This document shows, one piece after another, positions 34,759-44,211 of a stretch of DNA of 64,000 nt. A model generated the notes under the pieces. That model was not told the DNA's origin and made no database searches. It worked only from the letters and a program-made list of their open reading frames with translations. The translations under genes and the position numbers were made by a program. The first letter of the stretch is position 1. Each line of letters begins with the position of its first letter. The stretch comes from an uncultured Actinomyces sp. (lineage in GTDB: Bacteria; Actinomycetota; Actinomycetes; Actinomycetales; Actinomycetaceae). The stretch is taken from contig CALLSD010000048.1 in assembly GCA_938014245.1 (NCBI GenBank), forward strand, positions 1 through 64,000, given 5' to 3'.

Positions 34759-37323
34759 GTGAGTTCAAGCCCATCCGCAAGGAGCGGCGAACATACAGTC
34801 GTATCGCTTTCTACTCGCATTGCGCGCCGGTGGAGCGAATTGGTACACATCCTTGGACAGTGGCTGCGAACCGCTCCATGCTCTGTATTCCTCTCACTTC
34901 TCATGCTGATTGGCGCCTGTGCGTCGCACCTGACTCGCGCGAGGTGGATGCACGATCTCGCTGCTCAGGGCGGACACGTTCAACCCCTTCACACCTTCAC
35001 CACTGTTTTGTGGGCTCCTTCAACGGGCATCATGATCAACCTGATCCTCATGATGCTCATCGTTGGCGGACTACTTGAACGCTTCCTTGGCTCAAAAGTC
35101 TGGGCACTCTCGGCCGTCGTTTCACTTCCACTATCACTCGTGGGATTGTGGGCCTGCGCTGCCCTAGCTCATAGCGCCTCGTTAAATTGGGCATTTCCCA
35201 TGGTCAGCGGCCCGGTGAGCGGTTCCGTCCTCATCTTGACCTCCGCTTTAGGGACCGCCAGCGCGAAGATGAACCGCTTGTGGGCATGGCGCACGCGCAT
35301 CGGTGTCCTTGTCATCCTCCTTGCGCTTTTCGCCTTTAGCAGTAGTGCAGGCTCGCTTGCCCGACTTTTCGCTTTCGTTTCCGGCTGCTTGGTCGGTGGC
35401 TTTGCGATTGGCTGGTCGACAAGGAATCGTTCAATGCTGGGCATCGGCGATCCCGTTCGCCACGTGATCCCCCTGGTCATCACCGCCTACACTCTCGGTG
35501 CGGTAAATGCCATCTGGACTTTTACAAGCCATGGACTCTTGGCCTTTGATCGTGCGGCTTTTTCTCCCGAGCTTGCCGAGCAGCAGTACATGTGGGCCCT
35601 GTGCCAGCAAAATGAGGCACCCATGAGGTGTTTGAAGGAGCTCTATGGCAACTCCCTGATGCTGTACGCCCCTGTCGTTCTTGCCTCGATTCCTTTCCTC
35701 GTGCAGTTGGTCCTCGCCTTTGGTCTCTTCCGAGGCCGCCGTGGAGCTTGGGTGGGAACGCTGGTCCTTCAAGGCGCGCTGAGCATCATTGGTATTGCTC
35801 AGACAATCCTCTTCTTGGCGTCGATTTCGGGTAGTGCTGAGGAAATCCCAGAGGGCTATTTCGCCGTCAACATTCCCACAATGAAACTCTTGGTTGGTGT
35901 GGCCTTCCCGCTGACGGCAATGCTGCTCACCGCGTGGAATGCCTCTGCCTTCCAAGTTCGCGCGCCAAAGTCTCGCTGGAAGCGGGCGGGGATCATCTCC
36001 CTTGTTTCTTTCCTTGCCGGAGGTATTGTCGCCCTTGCTGTTGGCATGTCGATGCCCTACTACTTTGTTCCTGATGCCAACCCGCTGAATCTTCTTGAAG
36101 CGTATGTGAGCGCATATGCCCCAGCGGGCGCGCAATGGCTCTTTGACACCCCGTTGTATGCGACGACGGTGGCTGCGGCCACTGCAACCGTTTGGATTCC
36201 CGTTGCGGTCTGGGTCATCACTTCTGTGAGCGTGTTGAAGGTCTTTTTGGCCCCGGTTGATGTGAACGACGAGAAACAAGATGAGCTCCTGTCTCTGGTC
36301 ACGTCGCAGGGTGCGGGGTCCTTGGGATGGATGCTGACCTGGCAGGGAAACTCAACGTGGATGAGTCCCGATCGCACCTGCGGTGTCTCCTACCGCCAAG
36401 AATCCGGTGTGGCCCTCACTCTCACGCAGTGCACCGCAGATGAGGAGCACATCTCCACTGCGATCTCGGAGTTTGCGACTTTCGCGACTGACGCCTCTCT
36501 TATTCCCGCCCTCTACTCGGTCCACGAAGAGTGGGCGAAGGAAGCTCACCGCTTGGGTTGGTCAACGGTCAAGGTCGCAGAAGAGGCAATTATTGACCTG
36601 GGAGACCTCGAATTTAAGGGGAAGAAGTTCCAAGACGTCAGGACTGCCTTCAACCATGCCAAGCGTGAAGGAATCCGCGCACAGTGGGCGTCCTACCCTG
36701 ATCTTGATGAGGCCTCGAAGAAACAAATCCAGGCGATTTGCCAAGCGTGGGCTGACGAGAAGGCTCTTCCTGAAATGGGCTTCACCCTAGGTGGTTTGCG
36801 CGAACTTGATGATCCGCAGACACGTCTCTTGCTTGCGGTCGATGAAGAAGACCATATTCACGCAGTGACGTCATGGATGCCTGTCCACTCGAAGGGCAGC
36901 GTCATTGGATTGACTCTGGACGTGATGCGGCGAGACGATCAAGGCTTCCGTCTTGCTATCGATTTCCTGATCGGCCAGGCTGCCCTCCTTGCGCAAGAAG
37001 AGGGACTACAGTTCATTTCCCTCTCTGGTGCACCCCTGGCCGAGTCGGGCCAGTGTGAAGAACCGGAAGACCTTCGCGATTCACACTTTGCATTCGCTCC
37101 AGTTTTGGATGTCATGGGCAATGCTATGGAGCCCGTTTACGGATTCCGTTCACTTCTTGCCTACAAGAAAAAGTTCCAAGTTCGTTTTGTTCCCCTGTAC
37201 CTCGCGATTCCCGATATCGCGCAGGCTCCCGCTGTCGGATTGGCAATTGCTCACGCATATCTGCCTGGAATGAGCGCAGCAAGTGCTGTCTCCTTGGCTG
37301 CAAAGCTGGTTTCTCGTGATTAG
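34759..37323 (+). CDS. MprF-type phosphatidylglycerol lysyltransferase (DUF2156) with rhomboid-like N-terminus
   Basis: 854 residues from GTG 34759 (GAAGGAG 5 nt before). C-terminal ~300 residues form the DUF2156 aminoacyl-tRNA-dependent transferase: KKFQDVRTAFNHAKREG, LDVMRRDDQGFRLAIDFLI and the YGFRSLLAYKKKFQVR ending. This adds an amino acid (Lys or Ala) to phosphatidylglycerol and raises resistance to cationic peptides. The N-terminal part has HTFTTVLWAPSTGIMINLILMMLIVGGLLERFLGS and GPVSGSV, a rhomboid-like layout. Middle helices may be the flippase part. Possible relevance to lantibiotic tolerance is only inference. Confidence 0.8.
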   Translation: MSSSPSARSGEHTVVSLSTRIARRWSELVHILGQWLRTAPCSVFLSLLMLIGACASHLTRARWMHDLAAQGGHVQPLHTFTTVLWAPSTGIMINLILMMLIVGGLLERFLGSKVWALSAVVSLPLSLVGLWACAALAHSASLNWAFPMVSGPVSGSVLILTSALGTASAKMNRLWAWRTRIGVLVILLALFAFSSSAGSLARLFAFVSGCLVGGFAIGWSTRNRSMLGIGDPVRHVIPLVITAYTLGAVNAIWTFTSHGLLAFDRAAFSPELAEQQYMWALCQQNEAPMRCLKELYGNSLMLYAPVVLASIPFLVQLVLAFGLFRGRRGAWVGTLVLQGALSIIGIAQTILFLASISGSAEEIPEGYFAVNIPTMKLLVGVAFPLTAMLLTAWNASAFQVRAPKSRWKRAGIISLVSFLAGGIVALAVGMSMPYYFVPDANPLNLLEAYVSAYAPAGAQWLFDTPLYATTVAAATATVWIPVAVWVITSVSVLKVFLAPVDVNDEKQDELLSLVTSQGAGSLGWMLTWQGNSTWMSPDRTCGVSYRQESGVALTLTQCTADEEHISTAISEFATFATDASLIPALYSVHEEWAKEAHRLGWSTVKVAEEAIIDLGDLEFKGKKFQDVRTAFNHAKREGIRAQWASYPDLDEASKKQIQAICQAWADEKALPEMGFTLGGLRELDDPQTRLLLAVDEEDHIHAVTSWMPVHSKGSVIGLTLDVMRRDDQGFRLAIDFLIGQAALLAQEEGLQFISLSGAPLAESGQCEEPEDLRDSHFAFAPVLDVMGNAMEPVYGFRSLLAYKKKFQVRFVPLYLAIPDIAQAPAVGLAIAHAYLPGMSAASAVSLAAKLVSRD

Positions 37324-38578
37324 CATCCTTCACTATGTCCCACTCCTGCGTGTCTGGATTCCCTTTGTTGGCGCAGCACTGATCGCGGGTAGCCTTGTCT
37401 GGATCTGGCTGAAAGTCATGCGTCCGCTGTCGATCAAGGCGCGTCTGATGAGTGTTGTCGTGGGCGTCATCCTTGTTGTTGTTGTCCACCAACTTGTTGA
37501 GCATGTCTGGCATCCCGTCGCAGAAGGACTGGGGCGAGTGACATGGCTGTGGGCATCGCCGGCTTTAGTTGCTGCAGTGATGGTTTTTGCTGGCTTGACC
37601 AGACGCAAGCAATGGTTGCGTCGTTTCTGTGCTGCGCTGTGCGCGTGGTTACTGATTGCTGTCGGCGCAGCTTTGGGAATCAATTACCACTTCGAGGCCT
37701 ATCCGACCATGGCCGAGGTCATGGGCGGGGGAGTGCGCACCATTTCCTGGGATGAGTTGAAGAATCCCGATGAAGAAGCGCAGAGTGCACGCGTCGCCGA
37801 GGGAGCGGTGGTCCGTGTTGATATTCCTTCTTCGGATTCAGTTTTCAAGCCACGCCAGGCCCTTGTGTATCTCCCGCCGTCCTATTTTGCCGATCCGCAG
37901 GCAACTCTTCCTGTGATTACTCTGCTCACTGGCCAACCTGGCACTCCCCAAGATTGGTTGGTCTTGGGTAAGCTTCCTCAAACCATGGAGCAGTTCGCCG
38001 CAAGTAGAGGGGGGCGTGCTCCAATCGTCGCGGTTGTCGATGCCTTTGGAAGCCAGACAGCGAATCCCCTGTGCTCGGATACCTCTCACGGGAAAGTCGC
38101 AAGCTACTTGGAAGGAGACGTCCCGAAGTGGCTGCGGGAGAATTTCCCTGTTTCAACAGACGCCGGTCAATGGGCAATTGCTGGCTTATCCTCTGGTGGA
38201 ACCTGTGCTCTTCAAGTAGCCACACGCGCTCCGCAGACATACCGTAGTTTCCTTGATATGTCTGGCGAGGCCCACCCGCAGCTGGGTAATGAAGAACGAA
38301 CCATTTCTGAAGGCTTTGATGGAAGTCGTGAACTCTACGCTGCAAATGACCCTGTGCAGGTGATGAAAACGCGTCGCTATGACGCTACGGCGGGGATTAT
38401 TTCCTGGGGGAGCGACGACACATCGTTTAAAGAGGGACTGATTGAGGTCGACGAAGCTGCCCAGGCCTCGGGAATGACGGTTGAAACACGCTCATACCCG
38501 GGAGGGCATAGCTGGAAAGTCTGGAAGGCAGCATTTGAAGACCAGCTGCCGTGGCTCGCAGAGCGTTTTGGACTCTGA
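37316..38578 (+). CDS. Membrane-anchored esterase, Esterase D/antigen 85-like fold
   Basis: About 420 residues; four N-terminal membrane helices, then an alpha/beta hydrolase with WAIAGLSSGGTCALQVA (nucleophile Ser in GLSSGG), an Asp/Glu position near SWGSDD and GGHSWKVWKAAFEDQLPW (His). PF00756-like family. Substrate unknown; cell-envelope or extracellular ester. The GTG at 37316 overlaps the end of the preceding gene; a GTG at 37283 also exists and neither has a good ribosome binding site. Confidence 0.78.
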   Translation: MISILHYVPLLRVWIPFVGAALIAGSLVWIWLKVMRPLSIKARLMSVVVGVILVVVVHQLVEHVWHPVAEGLGRVTWLWASPALVAAVMVFAGLTRRKQWLRRFCAALCAWLLIAVGAALGINYHFEAYPTMAEVMGGGVRTISWDELKNPDEEAQSARVAEGAVVRVDIPSSDSVFKPRQALVYLPPSYFADPQATLPVITLLTGQPGTPQDWLVLGKLPQTMEQFAASRGGRAPIVAVVDAFGSQTANPLCSDTSHGKVASYLEGDVPKWLRENFPVSTDAGQWAIAGLSSGGTCALQVATRAPQTYRSFLDMSGEAHPQLGNEERTISEGFDGSRELYAANDPVQVMKTRRYDATAGIISWGSDDTSFKEGLIEVDEAAQASGMTVETRSYPGGHSWKVWKAAFEDQLPWLAERFGL

Positions 38579-38616
38579 GGCCACGACAGCTGGCTCATCA
38601 CTACCAGCGGTAGGGG

Positions 38617-39456
38617 TTAGTTCAGTTTTTCTACGGTGATTGTCAGGGAAATCGTGTGCGATTGGCCCGGCTGGAGGAAAACCGCGTTGTGGCGGACATT
38701 TCCTACCTCAACGCAGACGAAGTGCTTCCAGTCCTCGTGATGCATATCTGCAGCCTTAGCCTCAGCGGGATTCCACACGATGGTCGACGCCGAGTTCTCC
38801 TTCTCGATGACGATACGGCGGCCAAAACCTGGGTCAATAATTGAAACGGTCCCCGCGAAATCGAAGATCGAGTCGACCCGGCCCTGAGTGAAGGTCACGT
38901 CGCCTTCTTGAACAGAGTGCTGATTTGTCACCGTGCACAGCTGCTCGGCTCCGTCGAGCCCCACAACACTGATCTCGCGAACATCGGAGACGTTGAAGTA
39001 GGGATGTAAGGCCTCGTCCACGTAGAAAGCTTCCTCATCGGCGTTCGTCATTGTGAGCGCCAGATGAAGATGCTCCCCGAAGGAGGCATGAAGCTGAGCA
39101 GTGAAACGATGCGGGAACTTCGCCATCTCCGTCTTTGTCGCCGGAGCGTAGGTGAAGGAAAGAATCGCACTGTCATCAGTGCGCTCAACCAGTTCCCACG
39201 TTGCATTCCTTAAGAAGCCGTGATTTTGAGCCTCGGATCCGGGCGCTGCCAAAGAAGCAGTCGCAACGCCGAACCACGGTGCACAAATCGGAACGCCGCC
39301 TCGTGCAGGCGTCGATGCCCACGGAAGGGAACGCTCGGAGAGCCACAGTACCGGCTCGGTGCCCGCAGGGGTCCATTCGAGGAATTGAGCACCGGAATCT
39401 GAAAAACTTGCGTCGCAGCGGTCATTGCTGGCGCGATAGACACGTCGGTTTGCCAT
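38617..39456 (-). CDS. D-hexose-6-phosphate mutarotase / aldose 1-epimerase-like
   Basis: 279 residues. GGVPICAPWFG, NHGFLRNATWELV (catalytic-type His), ALHPYFNVSDV and the final FVCVEVGNV fit the YeaD branch of galactose mutarotases, which interconvert anomers of hexose 6-phosphates. Starts at MANRRVY (39456); there is no Shine-Dalgarno, so it may be leaderless or weakly translated. Divergent from typA. Confidence 0.85.
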   Translation of the reverse strand: MANRRVYRASNDRCDASFSDSGAQFLEWTPAGTEPVLWLSERSLPWASTPARGGVPICAPWFGVATASLAAPGSEAQNHGFLRNATWELVERTDDSAILSFTYAPATKTEMAKFPHRFTAQLHASFGEHLHLALTMTNADEEAFYVDEALHPYFNVSDVREISVVGLDGAEQLCTVTNQHSVQEGDVTFTQGRVDSIFDFAGTVSIIDPGFGRRIVIEKENSASTIVWNPAEAKAADMHHEDWKHFVCVEVGNVRHNAVFLQPGQSHTISLTITVEKLN

Positions 39457-39569
39457 TGGACAAGGATAGCGCGAGTAACGCCTCACACATAGTCCCTCGG
39501 AGAAGGGAATTCTGAAAAAACGGCGATAAGCTTTCTGTGGAAGCGAATCGGTAAGTAATAGGGAGTCTT

Positions 39570-41492
39570 ATGACCATCCGCGAAGATCTACGTAATGTCG
39601 CGATTGTTGCACACGTTGACCACGGCAAAACTACCCTGGTTGACGCCATGCTGTGGCAGTCAGGCGCATTCAATGAGCGCGATACGGTTGAAAAAACCGG
39701 CGAGCGCGTCATGGACTCCGGTGATCTGGAGCGCGAAAAGGGCATTACGATCTTGGCCAAGAACACTGCGGTTCACTACCGTGGTCCCGCCGCCCAGAAA
39801 CTGGGCCTCGAAGGCGGCGTGGTTATCAACGTGATCGATACCCCCGGGCACGCCGATTTTGGTGGCGAGGTTGAACGAGGCCTGTCCATGGTTGACGGCG
39901 TCGTTTTGTTGGTTGACTCTTCCGAAGGCCCGCTCCCGCAGACCCGCTTCGTCTTGCGTAAGGCTCTTCAAGCGCAACTTCCCGTCGTCATTGTCGTCAA
40001 TAAGGTTGACCGCCCCGATGCCCGTATCGAAGAGGTTGTCTCTGAGACCCAGGACCTTCTTCTTGCTCTGGCCGAAGATCTGATGAGCGAAGGCGTTGAC
40101 GCAGATGTGGATTCCCTGCTCGACGTTCCGGTTGTTTACGCCTCGGCGAAGGCCGGAAAGTCCTCGCTCACCAACCCCGGCGACGGCAATATCCCCACCG
40201 AGGACCTCGAGCCCCTCTTCGAGACGATTCTTCACCGTATTCCGGGTCCCGAGTACGAAGAAGGCGCACCCCTTCAGGCTCACGTGACGAACCTGGACGC
40301 CTCTCCATTCTTGGGACGACTCGCCTTGCTGCGTATCCACAACGGAACCTTGCGCAAGGGTGAAACCGTGGGACTTGCTCGCCACGATGGAAGCATTAAG
40401 CCCGTTCGCATCACCGAGTTGCTCCGTACCGAAGGTCTTGAGCGAATCCCTGCCGAAAGTGCCGAACCCGGCGATATCGTTGCAGTCGCAGGTATTGAAG
40501 ACATCACCATCGGTGAGTCTCTGGTCGACCTCGATGACCCGCGTCCCCTGCCGCTGATCACCGTTGATGATCCCGCGATCTCCATGACTATTGGAATTAA
40601 CACCTCGCCCATGGCCGGCCGCGTCAAGGGAGCAAAGGTGACCGCGCGCCAGGTGAAGGACCGACTTGATCGCGAACTCGTTGGTAACGTTTCGCTGCGC
40701 GTGCTTCCCACCGAACGTCCCGATGCTTGGGAAGTTCAGGGGCGTGGTGAGCTTGCTTTGGCGATCCTTGTCGAGCAGATGCGCCGTGAAGGTTTCGAGC
40801 TGACCGTTGGTAAGCCTCAGGTCGTCACCAAGACTATTGATGGCGTGCGCTCTGAACCGATGGAGCGCATGACTATCGACATCCCCGAGGAATACCTGGG
40901 ATCGGTCACTCAGCTCATGGCCCAGCGCAAGGGCCGCATGGAAACGATGGCGAACCACGGTTCGGGCTGGATTCGCTTGGAATTCATTGTTCCTGCTCGC
41001 GGTCTGATCGGTTTCCGTACGCGTTTCCTGACGGAAACTCGCGGAACGGGTATTGCTTCGTCTATTGCCGAAGGCTATGCGCCGTGGCAGGGTGCGATCG
41101 AACAGCGCCTCACCGGTTCACTTGTTGCAGACCGCGCGGGACAGGCAACGCCCTACGCTATGACGAACCTCCAAGAGCGCGGTTCTTTCATTGTTGAGCC
41201 CGGTTCAGAGGTCTATGAAGGGCAGGTTGTTGGCGAAAATCCCCGCGGTGAGGATATGGATGTCAATATCTGCCGTGAAAAGAAGCAGACGAATACGCGT
41301 AGTGCGACCGCTGATGTGTATGAGTCGCTGACGCCATCACGAAAGCTGACTTTGGAAGAATCCCTTGAGTTCGCCGCGAATGATGAATGCGTTGAAGTGA
41401 CTCCCGAGGCTGTGCGCGTGCGCAAGGTGGTTCTGGATGCGCAGGAACGCTTCAAGATTGCTGCGCGCGAACGTCGTCAGAATAAGGACTGA
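39570..41492 (+). CDS. typA: Translational GTPase TypA/BipA
   Basis: 640 residues. G1 AHVDHGKTTL, G3 DTPGHADFGGEV, G4 NKVDRPDAR, G5 SAKAG; followed by domains II-V and the BipA-specific C-terminus (NICREKKQTNTRSATAD, RKLTLEESLEFAANDECVEVTPEAVRVRK). Ribosome-binding GTPase used in ribosome assembly and stress adaptation. Strongly conserved and complete. Confidence 0.96.
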   Translation: MTIREDLRNVAIVAHVDHGKTTLVDAMLWQSGAFNERDTVEKTGERVMDSGDLEREKGITILAKNTAVHYRGPAAQKLGLEGGVVINVIDTPGHADFGGEVERGLSMVDGVVLLVDSSEGPLPQTRFVLRKALQAQLPVVIVVNKVDRPDARIEEVVSETQDLLLALAEDLMSEGVDADVDSLLDVPVVYASAKAGKSSLTNPGDGNIPTEDLEPLFETILHRIPGPEYEEGAPLQAHVTNLDASPFLGRLALLRIHNGTLRKGETVGLARHDGSIKPVRITELLRTEGLERIPAESAEPGDIVAVAGIEDITIGESLVDLDDPRPLPLITVDDPAISMTIGINTSPMAGRVKGAKVTARQVKDRLDRELVGNVSLRVLPTERPDAWEVQGRGELALAILVEQMRREGFELTVGKPQVVTKTIDGVRSEPMERMTIDIPEEYLGSVTQLMAQRKGRMETMANHGSGWIRLEFIVPARGLIGFRTRFLTETRGTGIASSIAEGYAPWQGAIEQRLTGSLVADRAGQATPYAMTNLQERGSFIVEPGSEVYEGQVVGENPRGEDMDVNICREKKQTNTRSATADVYESLTPSRKLTLEESLEFAANDECVEVTPEAVRVRKVVLDAQERFKIAARERRQNKD

Positions 41493-41507
41493 TCAACAAT
41501 AGGGCGT

Positions 41508-41543
41508 GCCCCACGCGAGAAACATCTTGCGCGGGGCTTTTCC
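41508..41543. terminator. Terminator behind typA
   Basis: GCCC-CA-CGCG paired with CGCGGGGC after a 12-nt loop and followed by TTTTCC: Rho-independent terminator for typA. It also lies at the end of the convergent SH3-like gene. Confidence 0.75.
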
Positions 41544-41924
41544 TTAAATCTGCGGCGGGGGAGGGACCTGCTTGCCGGTCACCATGGTTCGTGCCTCCAC
41601 CCTCACGCGGCCTCGTTTGGTATCGATCACCACGTGGGTCGGCGCCTTTTCGAGCAGGGTTCCAAGGGCGTCGTGGAGCCCGTCTTCCAAGCGATAGCGG
41701 ACCACAACGCGTGAGCCGAGCTCAAGGCGCATCCAGGGCAAACGGGCAATCGCTGCGGCTAGCTGTTGCTCTCCCGCAGGAACAGTGGTGGCCTCGACGC
41801 TAGGGGGATCTGGAATTGTGTGCGCATGGTGTGGCGTAATACCCGCGCCCGCCTTACTGGGGGGAGCGCCTAAAATTAGCCCACTATCAGCTGAAAAGTG
41901 CTCGGGATTCGCGTCACGTGTCAT
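41544..41924 (-). CDS. Stand-alone SH3-like domain, Rv0428c N-terminus type
   Basis: 126 residues. The C-terminal half, LGSRVVVRYRLEDGLHDALGTLLEKAPTHVVIDTKRGRVRVEARTMVTGKQVPPPP, is the beta-barrel that in mycobacteria precedes a GNAT acetyltransferase (Rv0428c family); here it ends directly after PPPPQI and no acetyltransferase follows. The ATG at 41924 is the first in phase outside the divergent fdxA leader. Function unknown. Confidence 0.6.
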   Translation of the reverse strand: MTRDANPEHFSADSGLILGAPPSKAGAGITPHHAHTIPDPPSVEATTVPAGEQQLAAAIARLPWMRLELGSRVVVRYRLEDGLHDALGTLLEKAPTHVVIDTKRGRVRVEARTMVTGKQVPPPPQI

Positions 41925-41976
41925 GTTGGCGATAATAGAATGAACTGTTTGTCGGACCCAGTCCAAGGAGGAATAC

Positions 41977-42309
41977 ATGACGTACGTCATTGCCCAGCCC
42001 TGTGTTGACGTCAAGGACCGGGCATGCGTTGATGAGTGTCCCGTCGATTGCATTTACGAGGGTGAGCGCACCTTGTACATCCACCCCGATGAGTGCGTGG
42101 ATTGCGGTGCCTGTGAGCCGGTGTGCCCGACCGAGGCAATTTTCTACGAGGACGACCTGCCCGGTGAATGGTCTGATTATTTGCAGGCAAATGCTGACTT
42201 CTTCGTTGACCTGGGTTCTCCCGGCGGTGCACAGAAGACAGGCCCTCAGTCCTTCGATGTTCCGTGGATTAGTGCCCTTCCTCCGCAAAACGAGGACTGG
42301 GACAAGTAA
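41977..42309 (+). CDS. fdxA: Ferredoxin (7Fe, FdxA type)
   Basis: 110 residues. First cluster region CVDECPVDCI (with the 3Fe-4S-type spacing CxxxxCxxxC) and second CVDCGACEPVCP for a 4Fe-4S cluster; C-terminal extension as in mycobacterial FdxA. Electron carrier. AAGGAGG precedes the ATG. Directly followed, without a gap, by dapC, an arrangement conserved in actinobacteria. Confidence 0.93.
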   Translation: MTYVIAQPCVDVKDRACVDECPVDCIYEGERTLYIHPDECVDCGACEPVCPTEAIFYEDDLPGEWSDYLQANADFFVDLGSPGGAQKTGPQSFDVPWISALPPQNEDWDK

Positions 42310-43449
42310 ATGAGTCGTCTTCCGCGTCCACTTGATCTTCCTGATTTCCCTTGGGATAAGCTCGCGCCTTACCGCGAACGTGCGAATGAGCACGCCGGGG
42401 GAGTGTGTGATCTCTCCATCGGCACGCCGGTCGATCCAACGCCTGAGCTCATCCAAGAAGCGCTTAAGGACAGCTCGGACGCTCCGGGCTATCCGACGGT
42501 GATCGGAAGCGTCGAGCTTCGCCGCGCAATCCTCGCTTGGGGTAAGCGTCGCAATATGGTGGACGTGGGTGTGACAGGAGTTCTTCCCACAATCGGATCG
42601 AAGGAAGCTGTCGCATGGCTGCCATTCCTTTTGGGAGTGCGTCCTGGTGACACTGTTTTGTTCCCTCAGGCCTCGTACCCGACCTACGACATCAGTGCTC
42701 GTTTGGCAGGCGCCACTCCCATTCCAGTCGATCCCACGGACCCGGATTCTTGGCCGCAAGCGCAGCTCGTCTGGCTTAATTCCCCGGGGAATCCTGATGG
42801 GCACGTTCTTTCGCTTGAGCAGCTTCGCGCGGTTGTTCGGTGGGCGCGAAGCAACGATGCCATCGTTGTTTCGGACGAGTGCTACGCGGCCTTGGCGTGG
42901 GAAGAACCCTATGTGAGTCACGGCGTTCCTTCACTTTTGGATGAGCGTGTGTGTGATGGGGACCCCAGTTCTTTGATTGTGCTGTACTCCCTGTCGAAGC
43001 AATCTAACTTGGCCGGATACCGAGCCGCATTGATGTATGGGGATCCGAAGCTTTTGGCTCCCGTCATTGAGGTTCGCAAGCATGCCGGAATGATGGTGCC
43101 CGCGCCTGTCCAAGCGGCAATGCTGTGTGCTTTGGGGGATACCGAGCATGTCCAGGCGCAGCGTGAGATTTATGCGCGCCGCCGAGCCGAGCTTGTCGAC
43201 GCGGTCGCGGCTACCGGTTTGGAGCGTGACGGCGACTCCGCTGCGGGCCTGTACCTGTGGGTGCGCGACCCGCGTGGCGTCATGAACTCTTGGGACCTCG
43301 TTGGTGCTTTTGCCAAGCGCGGAATTGTTGTCGCCCCCGGCGACTTTTACGGCGAGGCCGGGGTGGGCTTTGTGCGCATTGCGCTGACCGCGAGCGATGA
43401 ACGTATTGCGGCGGCTTGCCAGCGCATGGTCGCGGAGCCGATTGTTTAG
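42310..43449 (+). CDS. dapC: Succinyldiaminopimelate aminotransferase
   Basis: 379 residues, fold type I aminotransferase. LNSPGNPDGHVL (substrate/PLP), VSDECYAALAW (Asp, Tyr) and YSLSKQSNLAGYRAA with the PLP-binding Lys. Immediate position behind fdxA identifies it as the actinobacterial DapC of lysine/meso-DAP synthesis. Start ATG abuts the fdxA stop; translated by coupling. Confidence 0.9.
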   Translation: MSRLPRPLDLPDFPWDKLAPYRERANEHAGGVCDLSIGTPVDPTPELIQEALKDSSDAPGYPTVIGSVELRRAILAWGKRRNMVDVGVTGVLPTIGSKEAVAWLPFLLGVRPGDTVLFPQASYPTYDISARLAGATPIPVDPTDPDSWPQAQLVWLNSPGNPDGHVLSLEQLRAVVRWARSNDAIVVSDECYAALAWEEPYVSHGVPSLLDERVCDGDPSSLIVLYSLSKQSNLAGYRAALMYGDPKLLAPVIEVRKHAGMMVPAPVQAAMLCALGDTEHVQAQREIYARRRAELVDAVAATGLERDGDSAAGLYLWVRDPRGVMNSWDLVGAFAKRGIVVAPGDFYGEAGVGFVRIALTASDERIAAACQRMVAEPIV

Positions 43450-43450
43450 A

Positions 43451-44134
43451 TTAGTTCGAGGCCTGTTGGTTCCAGTGCTCCCATAGATCGGTCCATTTGA
43501 GGCCCAAGTCCGCCATCATGGTGCGGACGAGCGGGATTGAAATACCGATAACGTTGTGGTGGTCGCCGTGGATTTCTTCGATGAAGGCTCCGCCGAGGCC
43601 GTCGATCGTGAAAGATCCGGCGACTTCTAGAGGTTCACCTGAGGCAACATATGCAGCTGCTTCTTCTTCGCTAATCGCTCCGAAACAGATCTGGGTTGAG
43701 CAGCTGTGAGCACTATTTGCAAGAATCTCCCACCCTGCAGTGTTTTCGCGTAGGTGGACCAGGTAGTGTCCGCTCCACAGGGTTGCTTGGGACATCGACA
43801 GTTCTTTGACTCTTGTCAATGCAGTTTGAGGATCGTGGGGTTTGCCCAGCAGTTTGCCTCCGGATTCCAGCATTGAATCACAAGCGACCAGGACGCATTC
43901 TCGCGGGAGCTTGCCTGCTTCGGGAACGTTAATCCTTCCCTCCACGATTGCTGAGGCTACAGCGTGGCCTTTCGCTGTGGCTAGGGCGCGCACTTTCTCG
44001 TCTGCGCTGGCGTGGGGAAGAGCCTCGAGGACTGCTTCTTCGTCGACCTCGGAGACCCGAACGATCGGATCGATACCGGCTTCTCGAAGAATTCGGAGTC
44101 TGGCGGGGGATTGTGAGGCTAAGACAAACTGCAT
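43451..44134 (-). CDS. maf: Maf family nucleotide pyrophosphatase
   Basis: 227 residues from MQFVLASQSPARLRILREAG, the classic Maf start; further ACDSMLESGGKLLGKP and GSFTIDGLGGAFIEEIHGDHHNVIGI. Hydrolyses non-canonical or methylated nucleoside triphosphates, with a role in division arrest in some bacteria. ATG 44134 is chosen for the family start; ATG 44143 (MLSM) is equally possible. Convergent end nearly abuts dapC. Confidence 0.92.
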   Translation of the reverse strand: MQFVLASQSPARLRILREAGIDPIVRVSEVDEEAVLEALPHASADEKVRALATAKGHAVASAIVEGRINVPEAGKLPRECVLVACDSMLESGGKLLGKPHDPQTALTRVKELSMSQATLWSGHYLVHLRENTAGWEILANSAHSCSTQICFGAISEEEAAAYVASGEPLEVAGSFTIDGLGGAFIEEIHGDHHNVIGISIPLVRTMMADLGLKWTDLWEHWNQQASN

Positions 44135-44211
44135 ACTCAGCATTTTCTCGTGCAGGAGGAGGTTTTCTTCACTAGAATAATGTGCGTTAGACCACACCTG
44201 TGGAGGAAGAT

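Noticed and set aside
33981..34904. Long version of the PlsC-like ORF from 34904
   Set aside because: The first ~114 codons are antisense to the promoter and start of the MprF-like gene; family homology begins only after ATG 34562.
39660..40958. 432-codon minus-strand ORF opposite typA
   Set aside because: Antisense of a fully conserved GTPase; translation lacks any recognisable motif.
41914..42921. 335-codon minus-strand ORF opposite fdxA and dapC
   Set aside because: It would run antisense across two conserved genes and their junction; shadow.
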